Shown here: positions 16,592-24,740 of the stretch, piece after piece | Numbering within the stretch: position 1 is the stretch's first letter | Layout: every line of letters starts with the position of its first letter | NCBI GenBank assembly: GCA_964342745.1 | Contig: CAYFFW010000001.1 | Location: forward strand, 44,315-108,314 | DNA: 64,000 bases | Direction: 5' to 3' | Source: AEGEAN-183 sp964342745 | GTDB lineage: Bacteria; Pseudomonadota; Gammaproteobacteria; Magnimaribacterales; Magnimaribacteraceae | Translations under genes and position numbers: made by a program | Notes under the pieces: model-generated | What the model was told of the DNA's origin: nothing | Databases searched by the model: none | The model's input: the letters and a program-made list of their open reading frames with translations, nothing else

Positions 16592-17701
16592 TTATAAATA
16601 AATTGGTTTAGTTATAAGCTTTGTATCAGGCCCTATGTCACTTTTCTCTATTTGTTCTAACCGAATTGTACCTATGTTTGAAAAAGAACTTTCAATTTCT
16701 GTAAAATTTATTTTATTTTCTCCAAGTTTTATAGGAGCAACATAAAATATGAGTTCATCGATCAAACTAGCTTTGATAAAACTAGTATTTATCTTTTGGC
16801 CTGCTTCTATCATTAGTGAATTACACTTTAGTCTATTCAAGTGATGCATTACTTGATCTAAAGATACTCTTCCATCTTCTCCGGGTGCTTCTAAAATATT
16901 TACTGGAGGTTGGTCATAGTCAACCTTTCTTAATTTATTGCAAAAGATAGTTGTTTCAAGGCCATCATTGAGAAGGTGCTCATCTCCTTTTAATTTAAGT
17001 TTGCTATCCAAGACATATCTTTTTGGATGAATCTGATTACCTTTATCTTCAAATCCTTTATTTCTAACTGTAAATTTTGGATTATCTGCTAACACAGTTC
17101 CTATACCGGTTAATATTGAATCAGAAGTCGCTCTTAACCTATGGACATCCTCTCTAGATCTTTTCGATGTAATCCATTTCTCACCAGCAGTTTTAAGTCC
17201 TATGCCACCATCCATAGAACATGCAATCTTGCATGTTACAAAAGGTCTCTTCCTATTAACTCTGGAGAAAAAACCTCTATTCATTTCGAGCGCTTCTTTT
17301 TTTAGTAGGCCTGATTGGACTGTTATTCCCGCTTCAGTTAAAGCTGATATCCCATTTTGCAATGGGTCTTCTGCAGCAAAATAGACTTCTGATATACCTT
17401 CTTTAATTATAGCTTCGGTACAAGCTGGTGTTCTTCCTGAACTACTGCAAGGTTCTAAAGTTACATAGAGAGTACTTCCATAAAGAAGCTCTTTAGCTTT
17501 ACTTTGATGATCTTTATAAACATTTTTAATCGCATCTATTTCAGCGTGATCTTTTCCAGGTTTGTGAGTAAAGCCTTTGCCTATTACTTTACCGTCTTTA
17601 ACAATTACAGCCCCTACCATTGGGTTGGGAGGTGACAGATATCTAGCATTTTCTGCAATGGATAGAGCACTTAACATCTGCTCACGATGAAAATCTTTCA
17701 C
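16592..17701 (-). CDS. ribD: Bifunctional riboflavin deaminase/reductase
   Basis: RibD carries out the deamination and NADPH-dependent reduction steps of riboflavin synthesis. The N-terminal deaminase has the zinc signature HAE (KDHAEIDA) and PCSSSGRTPAC with both cysteines. The C-terminal reductase starts near residue 145 (RPFVTCKIACSMDGGI). Length is 369, as usual. The start codon is GTG at 17701, which overlaps the nrdR stop as TAGTG, so the gene is translationally coupled to nrdR. Confidence 0.95.
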   Translation of the reverse strand: MKDFHREQMLSALSIAENARYLSPPNPMVGAVIVKDGKVIGKGFTHKPGKDHAEIDAIKNVYKDHQSKAKELLYGSTLYVTLEPCSSSGRTPACTEAIIKEGISEVYFAAEDPLQNGISALTEAGITVQSGLLKKEALEMNRGFFSRVNRKRPFVTCKIACSMDGGIGLKTAGEKWITSKRSREDVHRLRATSDSILTGIGTVLADNPKFTVRNKGFEDKGNQIHPKRYVLDSKLKLKGDEHLLNDGLETTIFCNKLRKVDYDQPPVNILEAPGEDGRVSLDQVMHHLNRLKCNSLMIEAGQKINTSFIKASLIDELIFYVAPIKLGENKINFTEIESSFSNIGTIRLEQIEKSDIGPDTKLITKPIYL

Positions 17702-18156
17702 TAATCTTTAGCTAATTTTTCTACTTCTTCGCTGAATTCAGTGATATCTTCGAATCTTCTGTATACAGAAGCAAACCTTATGAATGCAACTTCATCTACT
17801 CTCCTGAGACGCTTCATTATGACTTCTCCAATAAGTCTGGACCTTACTTCTCTTTCTCCGTAGGACCTGATGTCTTTTTTTATATCTTCTATTAGTGTTT
17901 CAATCTCTTCCTCACCAACTGGTCTTTTCTCTAGGGCTCTAAAAAGGCCTTCTCTTAGTTTTTGTTCATTAAAGGGTTCTCTTAAATCATCTCTAGATTT
18001 AATTACTTTTGGCATTAATAGTTCAGCTGATTCAAAAGTGGTAAACCTTTCTCCACATTCTGGGCACTCTCTCCTTCTTCGAGTTTGCGACCCCTCAGCA
18101 ATAAGACGTGAATCTATAACTTTAGTATCAGAATGGGTACAAAAAGGGCAGTGCAT
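17701..18156 (-). CDS. nrdR: Transcriptional repressor NrdR
   Basis: NrdR represses ribonucleotide reductase genes by binding paired NrdR boxes in response to dATP/ATP. The 151-residue protein has an N-terminal zinc ribbon (Cys3, Cys6, CPECGERF) and then an ATP-cone (KVIKSRDDLREPFNEQKL). The family order glyA-nrdR-ribD is standard in gammaproteobacteria. It is 2 bp after glyA and touches ribD. No NrdR-box pair was identified in this window. Confidence 0.96.
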   Translation of the reverse strand: MHCPFCTHSDTKVIDSRLIAEGSQTRRRRECPECGERFTTFESAELLMPKVIKSRDDLREPFNEQKLREGLFRALEKRPVGEEEIETLIEDIKKDIRSYGEREVRSRLIGEVIMKRLRRVDEVAFIRFASVYRRFEDITEFSEEVEKLAKD

Positions 18157-18158
18157 AT

Positions 18159-19421
18159 CTAACTTTTGGTTGAGTAAACTGGAAATTGTTCACAGAGAAT
18201 TTTAACTTCAGATTTCACTCTATTAATCTCATTTTCATCATCTAGGTCTTCTAAGATATCACAAACCCAAGAAGCTACTGTTGACGATTCTTTTTCTTTA
18301 AAGCCTCTAGTAGTTATAGCTGGCGTTCCAATTCTTAAACCACTTGTTATAAAAGGGGATTCGGGGTCATTTGGTACTGCATTTTTATTCACAGTTATAT
18401 TTGATCTTCCTATAGCAGAATCTGCATCCTTTCCAGTTATTCCTTTTTTAATTAGATCAACTAGGAACATGTGATTCTCAGTTCCTTTAGAAACTATGTC
18501 GACATCGCGTTTCATAAAAGTCTCTGTCATAGTTTTAGCGTTCTTTTTAATTTGTTCTTGATACTCTTTAAATTCAGGTTCTAAAGCTTCCTTAAAACAC
18601 ACAGCTTTCGCAGCTATAACGTGCATTAAAGGACCCCCTTGAGAGCCAGGGAAAACAGCTGAATTTATCTTTTTTTGAACCTCTTCATTTTCTTTTCCTA
18701 GTATTAATCCTCCTCTAGGGCCTCTTAGTGTTTTATGAGTAGTTGTTGTAACTAAGTCAGCATGCGGCACTGGATTAGGATATAGACCTGCAGCAACTAA
18801 GCCTGCAACATGAGCCATATCCACTAATAAATAAGCTCCAACTTCATCAGCAACCTGTCTAAATTTTTCCCAATGGACAATTCCAGAATAAGCCGAGAAT
18901 CCAGCTACAATAAGTTTAGGCTTATGTTCTTTAGCTAATTTTTCAACTTGATCATAGTCTATTTCACCATTTTCGGGATTTATTCCGTACTGATAGGACT
19001 CAAAATTCTTACCAGAAAAATTTGCTTTAGCTCCATGAGTTAAGTGTCCTCCATGATCTAAACTCATACCTAATATTGAATCTCCTGGTTGGCAAAGAGC
19101 AAGGTAGACAGCTGCGTTAGCGCTTGTACCTGAATGTGGTTGAACGTTGGCAAAATTTGCTGAAAACAGTTGTTTAGCCCTGTCTATAGCTAGATTTTCT
19201 GCTATATCAACATATTCACACCCACCGTAATATCTTTTTCCAGAATAACCTTCAGCATATTTATTAGTTAGTACTGATCCTTGAGCTTCAAGAACTCTAG
19301 GTGAGGTATAATTTTCTGAAGCAATAAGTTCTATATGATCTTCTTGTCGATCCATTTCGCCCTTTAAGGAGTTCCAGAGATCAGGATCATAGTCTTTGAT
19401 AGTTAATTTATTTGAGAACAT
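18159..19421 (-). CDS. glyA: Serine hydroxymethyltransferase
   Basis: GlyA interconverts serine and glycine while charging tetrahydrofolate with a one-carbon unit. The PLP lysine sits in the classic block TTTTHKTLRGPRGG. SGKRYYGGCEYVD near the N-terminus and HSGTSANAAVYLAL are intact. Length (420) is normal. It is the first gene of the minus-strand run glyA-nrdR-ribD-ribBA-ribH-nusB. No glycine riboswitch or other long leader is present; only 54 bp separate it from nth. Confidence 0.97.
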   Translation of the reverse strand: MFSNKLTIKDYDPDLWNSLKGEMDRQEDHIELIASENYTSPRVLEAQGSVLTNKYAEGYSGKRYYGGCEYVDIAENLAIDRAKQLFSANFANVQPHSGTSANAAVYLALCQPGDSILGMSLDHGGHLTHGAKANFSGKNFESYQYGINPENGEIDYDQVEKLAKEHKPKLIVAGFSAYSGIVHWEKFRQVADEVGAYLLVDMAHVAGLVAAGLYPNPVPHADLVTTTTHKTLRGPRGGLILGKENEEVQKKINSAVFPGSQGGPLMHVIAAKAVCFKEALEPEFKEYQEQIKKNAKTMTETFMKRDVDIVSKGTENHMFLVDLIKKGITGKDADSAIGRSNITVNKNAVPNDPESPFITSGLRIGTPAITTRGFKEKESSTVASWVCDILEDLDDENEINRVKSEVKILCEQFPVYSTKS

Positions 19422-19475
19422 GATTTTTTAGATATCTAATTATACCTAACGACAGAAAACATCTCAGTGCTTAAT

Positions 19476-20129
19476 TTATGGTTTGTTTGCTTTAATTGGT
19501 TTCTTTCTATTGGGGTTTATCTTAGAACAGAGATGACAAGAAAGCCCATAACAACTTCTGGCAGTACAAAATTCTCTACCATACATAATTATTTGTATAT
19601 GTAATCTATTCCAATCTTTCTCAGGGAAAAGTCTTTTTAGATCTTTTTCAGTCTCTTTTACATTATTACCTTTAGTTAAGCCCCACCTCTGAGCCAATCT
19701 ATGTACATGAGTATCTACAGGAAAAGCATAATGACCAAAACCTTGACTCATAACCACAGAAGCTGTTTTGTGTCCTACCCCTGGTAATGATTCAAGGTCC
19801 TTAAAGGATTCAGGAACCTTTCCATTAAATCTTTCAATTATAATCTTAGATAGTCCATATAAAGACTTAGATTTTTGAGGTGAAAGACCACAGGGTTTGA
19901 TGATTTTTCTTATCTCATTAACACCAAGCCCCATCATTTTTTTAGGATTATTAGCTTTCTTGAATAATTTATGAGTAACTAAGTTAACTCTTACATCTGT
20001 GCATTGAGCTGAAAGAACTACTGCTACCAATAAAGTAAAAATTGAATTGTGGTTTAAAGGAATAGGGGGGTTTGGGTAAAACTCATTTAGTGTCTTCGAG
20101 ATAAATTTAACTTTTTCTGACTTATTCAT
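19476..20129 (-). CDS. nth: Endonuclease III (DNA glycosylase/AP lyase)
   Basis: Nth removes oxidised pyrimidines. In 217 residues the helix-hairpin-helix LPGVGHKTASVV is intact, with the catalytic Lys121 and Asp139 (VDTHVHR). The C-terminal iron-sulphur region is unusual. Cysteines fall at 188, 193, 198 and 201 (C-X4-C-X4-C-X2-C) instead of the E. coli C-X6-C-X2-C-X5-C. A [4Fe-4S] cluster is still possible but the loop is different. The gene stands alone, divergent from the channel-like cassette at 20.2 kb. Confidence 0.93.
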   Translation of the reverse strand: MNKSEKVKFISKTLNEFYPNPPIPLNHNSIFTLLVAVVLSAQCTDVRVNLVTHKLFKKANNPKKMMGLGVNEIRKIIKPCGLSPQKSKSLYGLSKIIIERFNGKVPESFKDLESLPGVGHKTASVVMSQGFGHYAFPVDTHVHRLAQRWGLTKGNNVKETEKDLKRLFPEKDWNRLHIQIIMYGREFCTARSCYGLSCHLCSKINPNRKKPIKANKP

Positions 20130-20209
20130 TTATAGAACTGTTAGAGATAATTAGTTATTCTACAAGATAGAAAAAGAAATTAATTAGTCATAAGCATTAT
20201 TAAACTCAA

Positions 20210-20809
20210 GTGTTAAAAATGGATAAACCTCAATATTTATTAGAAAGATCTATGGTCTTACTTGCTGTAATTGTTTTTGCTTTTTATCTTTTATACGATT
20301 TGAATCTACTTAATTTAATATTTGAGTCAGACAGAAGTAAGATCTCAGTTTTAATTTTAAGTATTTATTTACTAGCAACCTTTCATTGGATTTATATTGC
20401 TCGAATGTTGGATTCAGAGATTAAAGGCAAAGGCAAAGTATCTAGTTTTTTAGAGAAGATATCTTCAAGCGATCCTTTAGAAAAACAAAACCTTCTTAAG
20501 ATACTTGAAGATGATCTCTCAAACAAACATGCTCTTGGTCATATGACTTCAGATGTTCTTCTTAAGCTTGGTTTAACGGGAACAGTTGTAGGGTTCATTT
20601 TTATGCTCTTACCTATAGGTGAAATGAAGGATTTTGATGCTGAAAAGATTCAGCCTTTACTTGCTTCTATGAGTGGGGGAATGGCAGTAGCCCTCTACAC
20701 CACTCTTTCTGGTTTGATTACAAGTACAGTTCTCAAATTTCAATACTTCTTACTTGACTCCTCGCTAAGCAAATTAATAAATGGTTTGACTTCAGGAGGT
20801 CTGAAATAA
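20210..20809 (+). CDS. MotA/TolQ/ExbB-like proton channel protein
   Basis: A 199-residue inner-membrane protein with four predicted spans (about 15-36, 45-64, 118-136, 155-178) and a short cytoplasmic loop. The third and fourth spans carry the MotA/TolQ/ExbB pattern: LKLGLTGTVVGFIFML, then GGMAVALYTTLSGLI. It lacks the long loop of flagellar MotA. I give the GTG at 20210; ATG at 20219 is an equally plausible start and neither has a clear SD. It is followed 9 bp later by a MotB/ExbD-like gene, so the pair would form a stator driven by proton flow. Its target is unknown. Confidence 0.75.
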   Translation: MLKMDKPQYLLERSMVLLAVIVFAFYLLYDLNLLNLIFESDRSKISVLILSIYLLATFHWIYIARMLDSEIKGKGKVSSFLEKISSSDPLEKQNLLKILEDDLSNKHALGHMTSDVLLKLGLTGTVVGFIFMLLPIGEMKDFDAEKIQPLLASMSGGMAVALYTTLSGLITSTVLKFQYFLLDSSLSKLINGLTSGGLK

Positions 20810-20818
20810 AACCTTCTT

Positions 20819-21457
20819 ATGAAGAATAGAATCCTAAACAACGGGGAAGGTCAGGATGCATTTACTGATTTACTTTTTAATTCCCTTTTAGGTTTTGCAT
20901 TTATGTTTGCGATTGCTTTTATGTTGATCTCTGATCCTAGTGAAGGGGGTAAGGTTGACTCAAAAGCAGAAATCTTAATATCTGTGAGATGGCCTGATGA
21001 ACATCCTGATGATGTAGATGCAATAGTTGAAAGCCCTAAGGGTGGATTAGTCTGGTATCACAACAGAGATACTGGCTTGATGCATCTAGATCGGGATGAT
21101 AGAGGTTTATTTGCTGATAAGATGAATGTCAATGGTGCTATGGTTTCTAATCCTATTAATCAAGAAACTGTCTCGATTAGAGCTCTTTTATCAGGAGAAT
21201 ACGTTGTTAATGTTCTTCATTATCAGGCTAACTATGATGCACCTTTAAAGGTGGATGTTAAAGTAGAAAAACTTAATCCAGAAGTAGAGCTTGTTTATTA
21301 CGGAAGCCATGAACTCAAGGGTGTAGGAGATGAACAAACCGCTGTTAGATTTTCGGTTGATTCTAAAAAAAATATTTTTAACGTAAATCAGATTCCTAAA
21401 AGATTATTAACTAAAGCTTTGGGCAGGTATCCATTAATAGATAATAAAAGTGATTGA
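20819..21457 (+). CDS. MotB/ExbD-like single-span protein with a beta-rich periplasmic domain
   Basis: A 212-residue protein. After a short cytoplasmic N-terminus there is one membrane span (about residues 19-37) preceded by Asp13 and Asp17 (DAFTDLLFN), in the place of the proton-binding Asp of MotB/ExbD. The periplasmic part lacks the OmpA-like peptidoglycan domain of MotB. Instead it reads as a beta sandwich: DDVDAIVESPKGGLVWYHNRD, LDRDDRG, and GEYVVNVLHYQ. This resembles, by eye, the DUF2135/YfaP type of domain. It is followed by a third gene that overlaps its end by 8 bp. Function unknown. Confidence 0.7.
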   Translation: MKNRILNNGEGQDAFTDLLFNSLLGFAFMFAIAFMLISDPSEGGKVDSKAEILISVRWPDEHPDDVDAIVESPKGGLVWYHNRDTGLMHLDRDDRGLFADKMNVNGAMVSNPINQETVSIRALLSGEYVVNVLHYQANYDAPLKVDVKVEKLNPEVELVYYGSHELKGVGDEQTAVRFSVDSKKNIFNVNQIPKRLLTKALGRYPLIDNKSD

Positions 21458-22010
21458 AGAAAGACTCTTACTGGTTTTGGCTTATGTAGCTATAACAGCT
21501 TTGCTTCTTACTTTTTTTATTTATTCTAATTTTTCTAATAAAGTTAAGGCAATAGTCATAGTGTTTATGTCTTGTTTCTACGTTATTACCTGGATCGGTT
21601 ATAAAGAAATATTAGGCTGGCCTTCGACAGAAGGAATACCTGATGAATTTAGGCTTTTATGGGTTTCCATAGATGAACCGGATAAATTTAACAAGAAAGA
21701 AGGAAATATTTATTTCTGGTTAAGGCATATAGATGAAGCGAAAATACCTTACGGAAAACCTAAAGCTTATAGTTTGTTTTGGAATGAAGAAAATCACAAA
21801 ATAGCCCAAGAGGCCCTGTTACAATTAAAAGAAGGAACGCAACTTAATGGAACAAAGACTTATGGCGTTTTAGATGCTAATAAGTTTGACAATAAAGCAA
21901 ATCTGTATGAAGAGCCAGGATCAGACAACACTAAAGAGGGGAATCCTTCTTTTGAATTTAAGGAGGTAGCCCCTCCAAGCTTACCTCCTAAAACTAAATT
22001 TGAAATTTAG
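21450..22010 (+). CDS. Two-span membrane protein of the channel-like cassette, unknown function
   Basis: A 186-residue protein with two N-terminal membrane spans (about residues 5-24 and 31-50) and a periplasmic or cytoplasmic tail of about 130 residues. The tail has conserved-looking aromatic blocks (EFRLLWVSIDEP, GNIYFWLRHIDE, KAYSLFWNEENHK) and ends in a proline-rich stretch (APPSLPPKTK). It starts 8 bp inside the MotB/ExbD-like gene, so the three products are probably made together. I do not recognise the family. The start codon GTG-ATT gives a protein beginning MIEERLL. Four bases separate its stop from the convergent dehydrogenase gene. Confidence 0.65.
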   Translation: MIEERLLLVLAYVAITALLLTFFIYSNFSNKVKAIVIVFMSCFYVITWIGYKEILGWPSTEGIPDEFRLLWVSIDEPDKFNKKEGNIYFWLRHIDEAKIPYGKPKAYSLFWNEENHKIAQEALLQLKEGTQLNGTKTYGVLDANKFDNKANLYEEPGSDNTKEGNPSFEFKEVAPPSLPPKTKFEI

Positions 22011-22014
22011 TAAC

Positions 22015-24252
22015 TTATTGTTCCTCGTCTCCGTACCAGGTAAATTGAGGTGCTTCCATATTGCCTAAGGCTACCTCCCTGTCTTCATGTGCCCTTGCTC
22101 TTACATAGTGATGGATGTTTGTAACATCTACTTCAGACAGTACATCAGAGAAACCAGCCATACCGTTACTCCCTAAAATACCTTCGAGAACAATCTTATT
22201 AAATAAATCATGGGTTCCAGGTGTCATCTTCCTTAAATCAGGTAATCCGCCAGCAGATTTGACTACAAAACCATGACATACAGCACAATATTGATTGTAG
22301 TTGCTCTCTCCATTTCTTATTTGAGTTACAGTGACATCTGCTAGTTTCTGTTCAGGAATAGTAGTATCTCTTACGTCAGGAATGGGAAGCTTCTCTTTAC
22401 CGCCGAGTTTAAACACTAACAATCTCCCAAAATTATTGTAAGTAAGAGAGGCTTGTATTTCTATTGGAGGTAAGGGTTCTCCCCCAAACAAATCTCCTCC
22501 ACCGGAACCAGTTAATATTGAAACGTACTGTTCACCATCGATTTCAAAAGAGATTGGAGGTGCAAGCATTGAGGTGTAGGTATTGAATTCCCACAATCTC
22601 TCACCTGTTTCTTTGTCATAAGCCGAGAACATGCCTAGAGCGTCTCCCTGAAAAACTAAACCTCCGGCAGTCCCAAGAACTCCTCCATTCCAGTAGTGTG
22701 GAATAGGTACAGACCATTTAGTTTCCCCAGTTAAGGGGTCAAACGCTTTAAGAAAACCTCCAGGTTCAGGCATTGATTCTAGGTTAGCAAGTACATTTTG
22801 AGCTAAAGAGCTCATTTCTATACCCATATTCCATCTACCTGGATTCCTTTTAAATATACCTGTTTTTTTGTAGTTTTCATCAATTGCATAAAAGAAAGCA
22901 TTTTCTTGAGTAGGTATGTAGACAAGACCAGAACCTAAATCCACTGACATTGCTTGCCAGTTATGAGCACCTAGAGGTCCAGGAAGAACAAAGGAACCAT
23001 TTTCTGAATAATCTACCTCAGGATTTTCAACTGGTCTTCCAGTTTCTAAGTCTACATGTGTAGCCCAAGTAACAGCAGCAAAGGGATGTGCTCTCAGAAC
23101 TTTTCCATTTGTTCTGTCTATCACATAAAAGAATCCATTTTTTGGTGCTTGAAGTAATACCTTCTTTTTTTCACCATCAATTTCCATATCCGCCAAAGCC
23201 ATGTCTTGTACTGCAGTGTAATCCCAATTATCTTCAGGAGTGGTCTGATAATGCCATTTGTATTTACCGGTATCTGCATCAACTGCAACTATGGAAGCAA
23301 GAAATAAGTTATCTCCTCCACCGGGCGATCTTATTTCTCTGGTCCAAGGAGACCCGTTGCCCACTCCTAGGTAGACATTATTGAAATCTGGATCATAAAC
23401 AATAGAATTCCAGACCGTTCCTCCGCCACCAAATTCCCACCAATTACTTCCTTTCCAAGTCTTGGCAGCCATTTCCATGGCAGGATCTTCGAACCCTAAT
23501 GATGGGTTCCCCGGTACTGTAAAAAATCGCCATACTTGGTCACCTGTATTACTATCATAAGCTGTGACATAACCTCTTACACCATATTCTGCACCACCAT
23601 TACCAATATAAACTTTATCTTTAGCAACTCTTGGTGCCCCAGTAATTGTATAGGCTCTTGTCCTGTCAATTACAGTATCTACTTCCCATATCTTTTCTCC
23701 TGTTTCAGCGTTAAGAGAAAATAATCTTCCATCTAGGCTTGCAAAGAAAACTTTCCCCTTATATACAGCCACACCCCTGTTAACTATGTCGCAACAAGCT
23801 TTTCTAGCCCACTCACCAGGGACCTTTGGATCAAATTTCCATATTGTCTTTCCCGTTTTAGCTTCCACTGCATAGACTCTGCTCCAAGTACTAGTAAAAA
23901 ACATAATTCCATCAACAACTATTGGTGTTGCTTCTAGGGCCCTGTTGGTTCCCATGTCCTTGTACCAAGCTAGTCCTAATTCTGAGACGCTCTCTTTGTT
24001 TATATCTTGTAAAGGGGAAAATCTCTGTTCTTCATAGGTTCTACCATGTGCTATCCAGTTTCCGGGTTCACTTTCAGCATTTATTATTCTCTGGTCATCA
24101 ATCAATCCTATTGAAGGTTGGGTAATTTCTGGAGAGCTAATTTCTTCCTTACTAATATTCTCAACTAATGGTTGATCTTCATCTGCAAAAAAGTAATAGA
24201 GTACTAATATTATTATTGCCCCCACAGTAAATATCGGGAAAGATTTATTCAT
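22015..24252 (-). CDS. PQQ-dependent alcohol dehydrogenase with fused cytochrome c
   Basis: A periplasmic quinohemoprotein dehydrogenase of 745 residues that oxidises alcohols and passes electrons to a cytochrome. An N-terminal anchor or signal (residues 5-22) precedes an eight-bladed propeller of about 600 residues with repeated W motifs (GEKIWEVD, TGKTIWKF, TGETKWSV). The vicinal disulphide is ACCD. The active-site block PEDNWDYTAVQD has Thr, not Asp, two residues after the catalytic Asp, which suggests a calcium rather than a lanthanide enzyme. The C-terminal haem domain carries CAVCH at about 656-660 with GMAGF as the likely Met ligand. The true substrate is not readable. Confidence 0.92.
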   Translation of the reverse strand: MNKSFPIFTVGAIIILVLYYFFADEDQPLVENISKEEISSPEITQPSIGLIDDQRIINAESEPGNWIAHGRTYEEQRFSPLQDINKESVSELGLAWYKDMGTNRALEATPIVVDGIMFFTSTWSRVYAVEAKTGKTIWKFDPKVPGEWARKACCDIVNRGVAVYKGKVFFASLDGRLFSLNAETGEKIWEVDTVIDRTRAYTITGAPRVAKDKVYIGNGGAEYGVRGYVTAYDSNTGDQVWRFFTVPGNPSLGFEDPAMEMAAKTWKGSNWWEFGGGGTVWNSIVYDPDFNNVYLGVGNGSPWTREIRSPGGGDNLFLASIVAVDADTGKYKWHYQTTPEDNWDYTAVQDMALADMEIDGEKKKVLLQAPKNGFFYVIDRTNGKVLRAHPFAAVTWATHVDLETGRPVENPEVDYSENGSFVLPGPLGAHNWQAMSVDLGSGLVYIPTQENAFFYAIDENYKKTGIFKRNPGRWNMGIEMSSLAQNVLANLESMPEPGGFLKAFDPLTGETKWSVPIPHYWNGGVLGTAGGLVFQGDALGMFSAYDKETGERLWEFNTYTSMLAPPISFEIDGEQYVSILTGSGGGDLFGGEPLPPIEIQASLTYNNFGRLLVFKLGGKEKLPIPDVRDTTIPEQKLADVTVTQIRNGESNYNQYCAVCHGFVVKSAGGLPDLRKMTPGTHDLFNKIVLEGILGSNGMAGFSDVLSEVDVTNIHHYVRARAHEDREVALGNMEAPQFTWYGDEEQ

Positions 24253-24303
24253 TTTTTTACCCCTAAATTTTTTTTCTAATTTCTATTAGACTTTGTTAGT
24301 ATC

Positions 24304-24344
24304 TAATGAATATTTATAAAAAACAAGGAACTACTTATTCATTA
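24304..24344. repeat. Inverted repeat in a divergent intergenic region
   Basis: TAATGAATA (24304-24312) and its exact complement TATTCATTA (24336-24344) are spaced 32 bp centre to centre in the 97-bp gap between the PQQ dehydrogenase and the divergent LETM1-like gene. It could be a paired operator or chance in AT-rich DNA; its spacing of about three helical turns is the only support. Confidence 0.3.
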
Positions 24345-24349
24345 AGGGA

Positions 24350-24646
24350 ATGTTAAAAAAAAATATTAAAAAGGCTTTAGTTTCTTTAAAAATTACTTTG
24401 GAGCAAGAATCAGAAAGTACTAAAGAAATGCTAAAAACCTATTATTCTTTCTCTCAAGGTAATGTTGAAGAAGAAGAGCTTAAACAAGCAAATAAACAAC
24501 TTAAAACATTGTTGAAAGATTTAGGATTTGGTTTCCTAGCTATTTTACCTTTTGCCCCTATAACTATTCCTCTTTTGGTAAAACTTACAAGAAGATATGA
24601 GATTGATATCATTCCAGATTGGTTTAAAGATTCTTTAAAGAAGTAA
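24350..24646 (+). CDS. Small LETM1-like membrane protein
   Basis: A 98-residue protein. The first 60 residues are charged and helical (KALVSLKITLEQESES; EEEELKQANKQLKTLL). One hydrophobic stretch follows (GFGFLAILPFAPITIPLLVKL, about residues 63-82), then a charged C-terminus. The segment LPFAPITIPLLVKLTRRY resembles the conserved core of LETM1-like proteins (K+/H+ exchange in mitochondria), but it is far shorter, so the name is only a family guess. ATG at 24350 follows AAGGGA with no gap, an oddly close SD. It is divergent from the PQQ dehydrogenase. Confidence 0.55.
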   Translation: MLKKNIKKALVSLKITLEQESESTKEMLKTYYSFSQGNVEEEELKQANKQLKTLLKDLGFGFLAILPFAPITIPLLVKLTRRYEIDIIPDWFKDSLKK

Positions 24647-24670
24647 GTTTAAAGAAGCCATTATATTTGC

Positions 24671-24699
24671 TTGCCAATTTCTTAACTCTAACCTAACAT
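24671..24699 (+). promoter_or_regulatory. Probable sigma-70 promoter of the thiolase gene
   Basis: TTGCCA (24671-24676), a 17-base spacer and TAACAT (24694-24699) give a plausible housekeeping promoter. Transcription would start near 24706, leaving a leader of about 35 bases with AAGGAG just before the thiolase ATG at 24741. Confidence 0.45.
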
Positions 24700-24740
24700 C
24701 TCTCGCCCTAATTAAATAAAAAAATTTTTAAGGAGATATT

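Noticed and set aside
15498..17701. FMN riboswitch for the riboflavin genes
   Set aside because: nrdR, ribD and ribBA abut within 0-2 bases and no long leader exists anywhere in the run, so there is no place for an aptamer.
19422..19475. Glycine riboswitch before glyA
   Set aside because: The gap to nth is 54 bases, too short for the aptamer.
20210..21457. Flagellar MotA/MotB or Zorya-type ZorA/ZorB
   Set aside because: The MotA-like protein lacks the long cytoplasmic loop or tail of these systems, the MotB-like protein lacks the OmpA domain, and no zorC/zorD helicase-like or flagellar genes are near.
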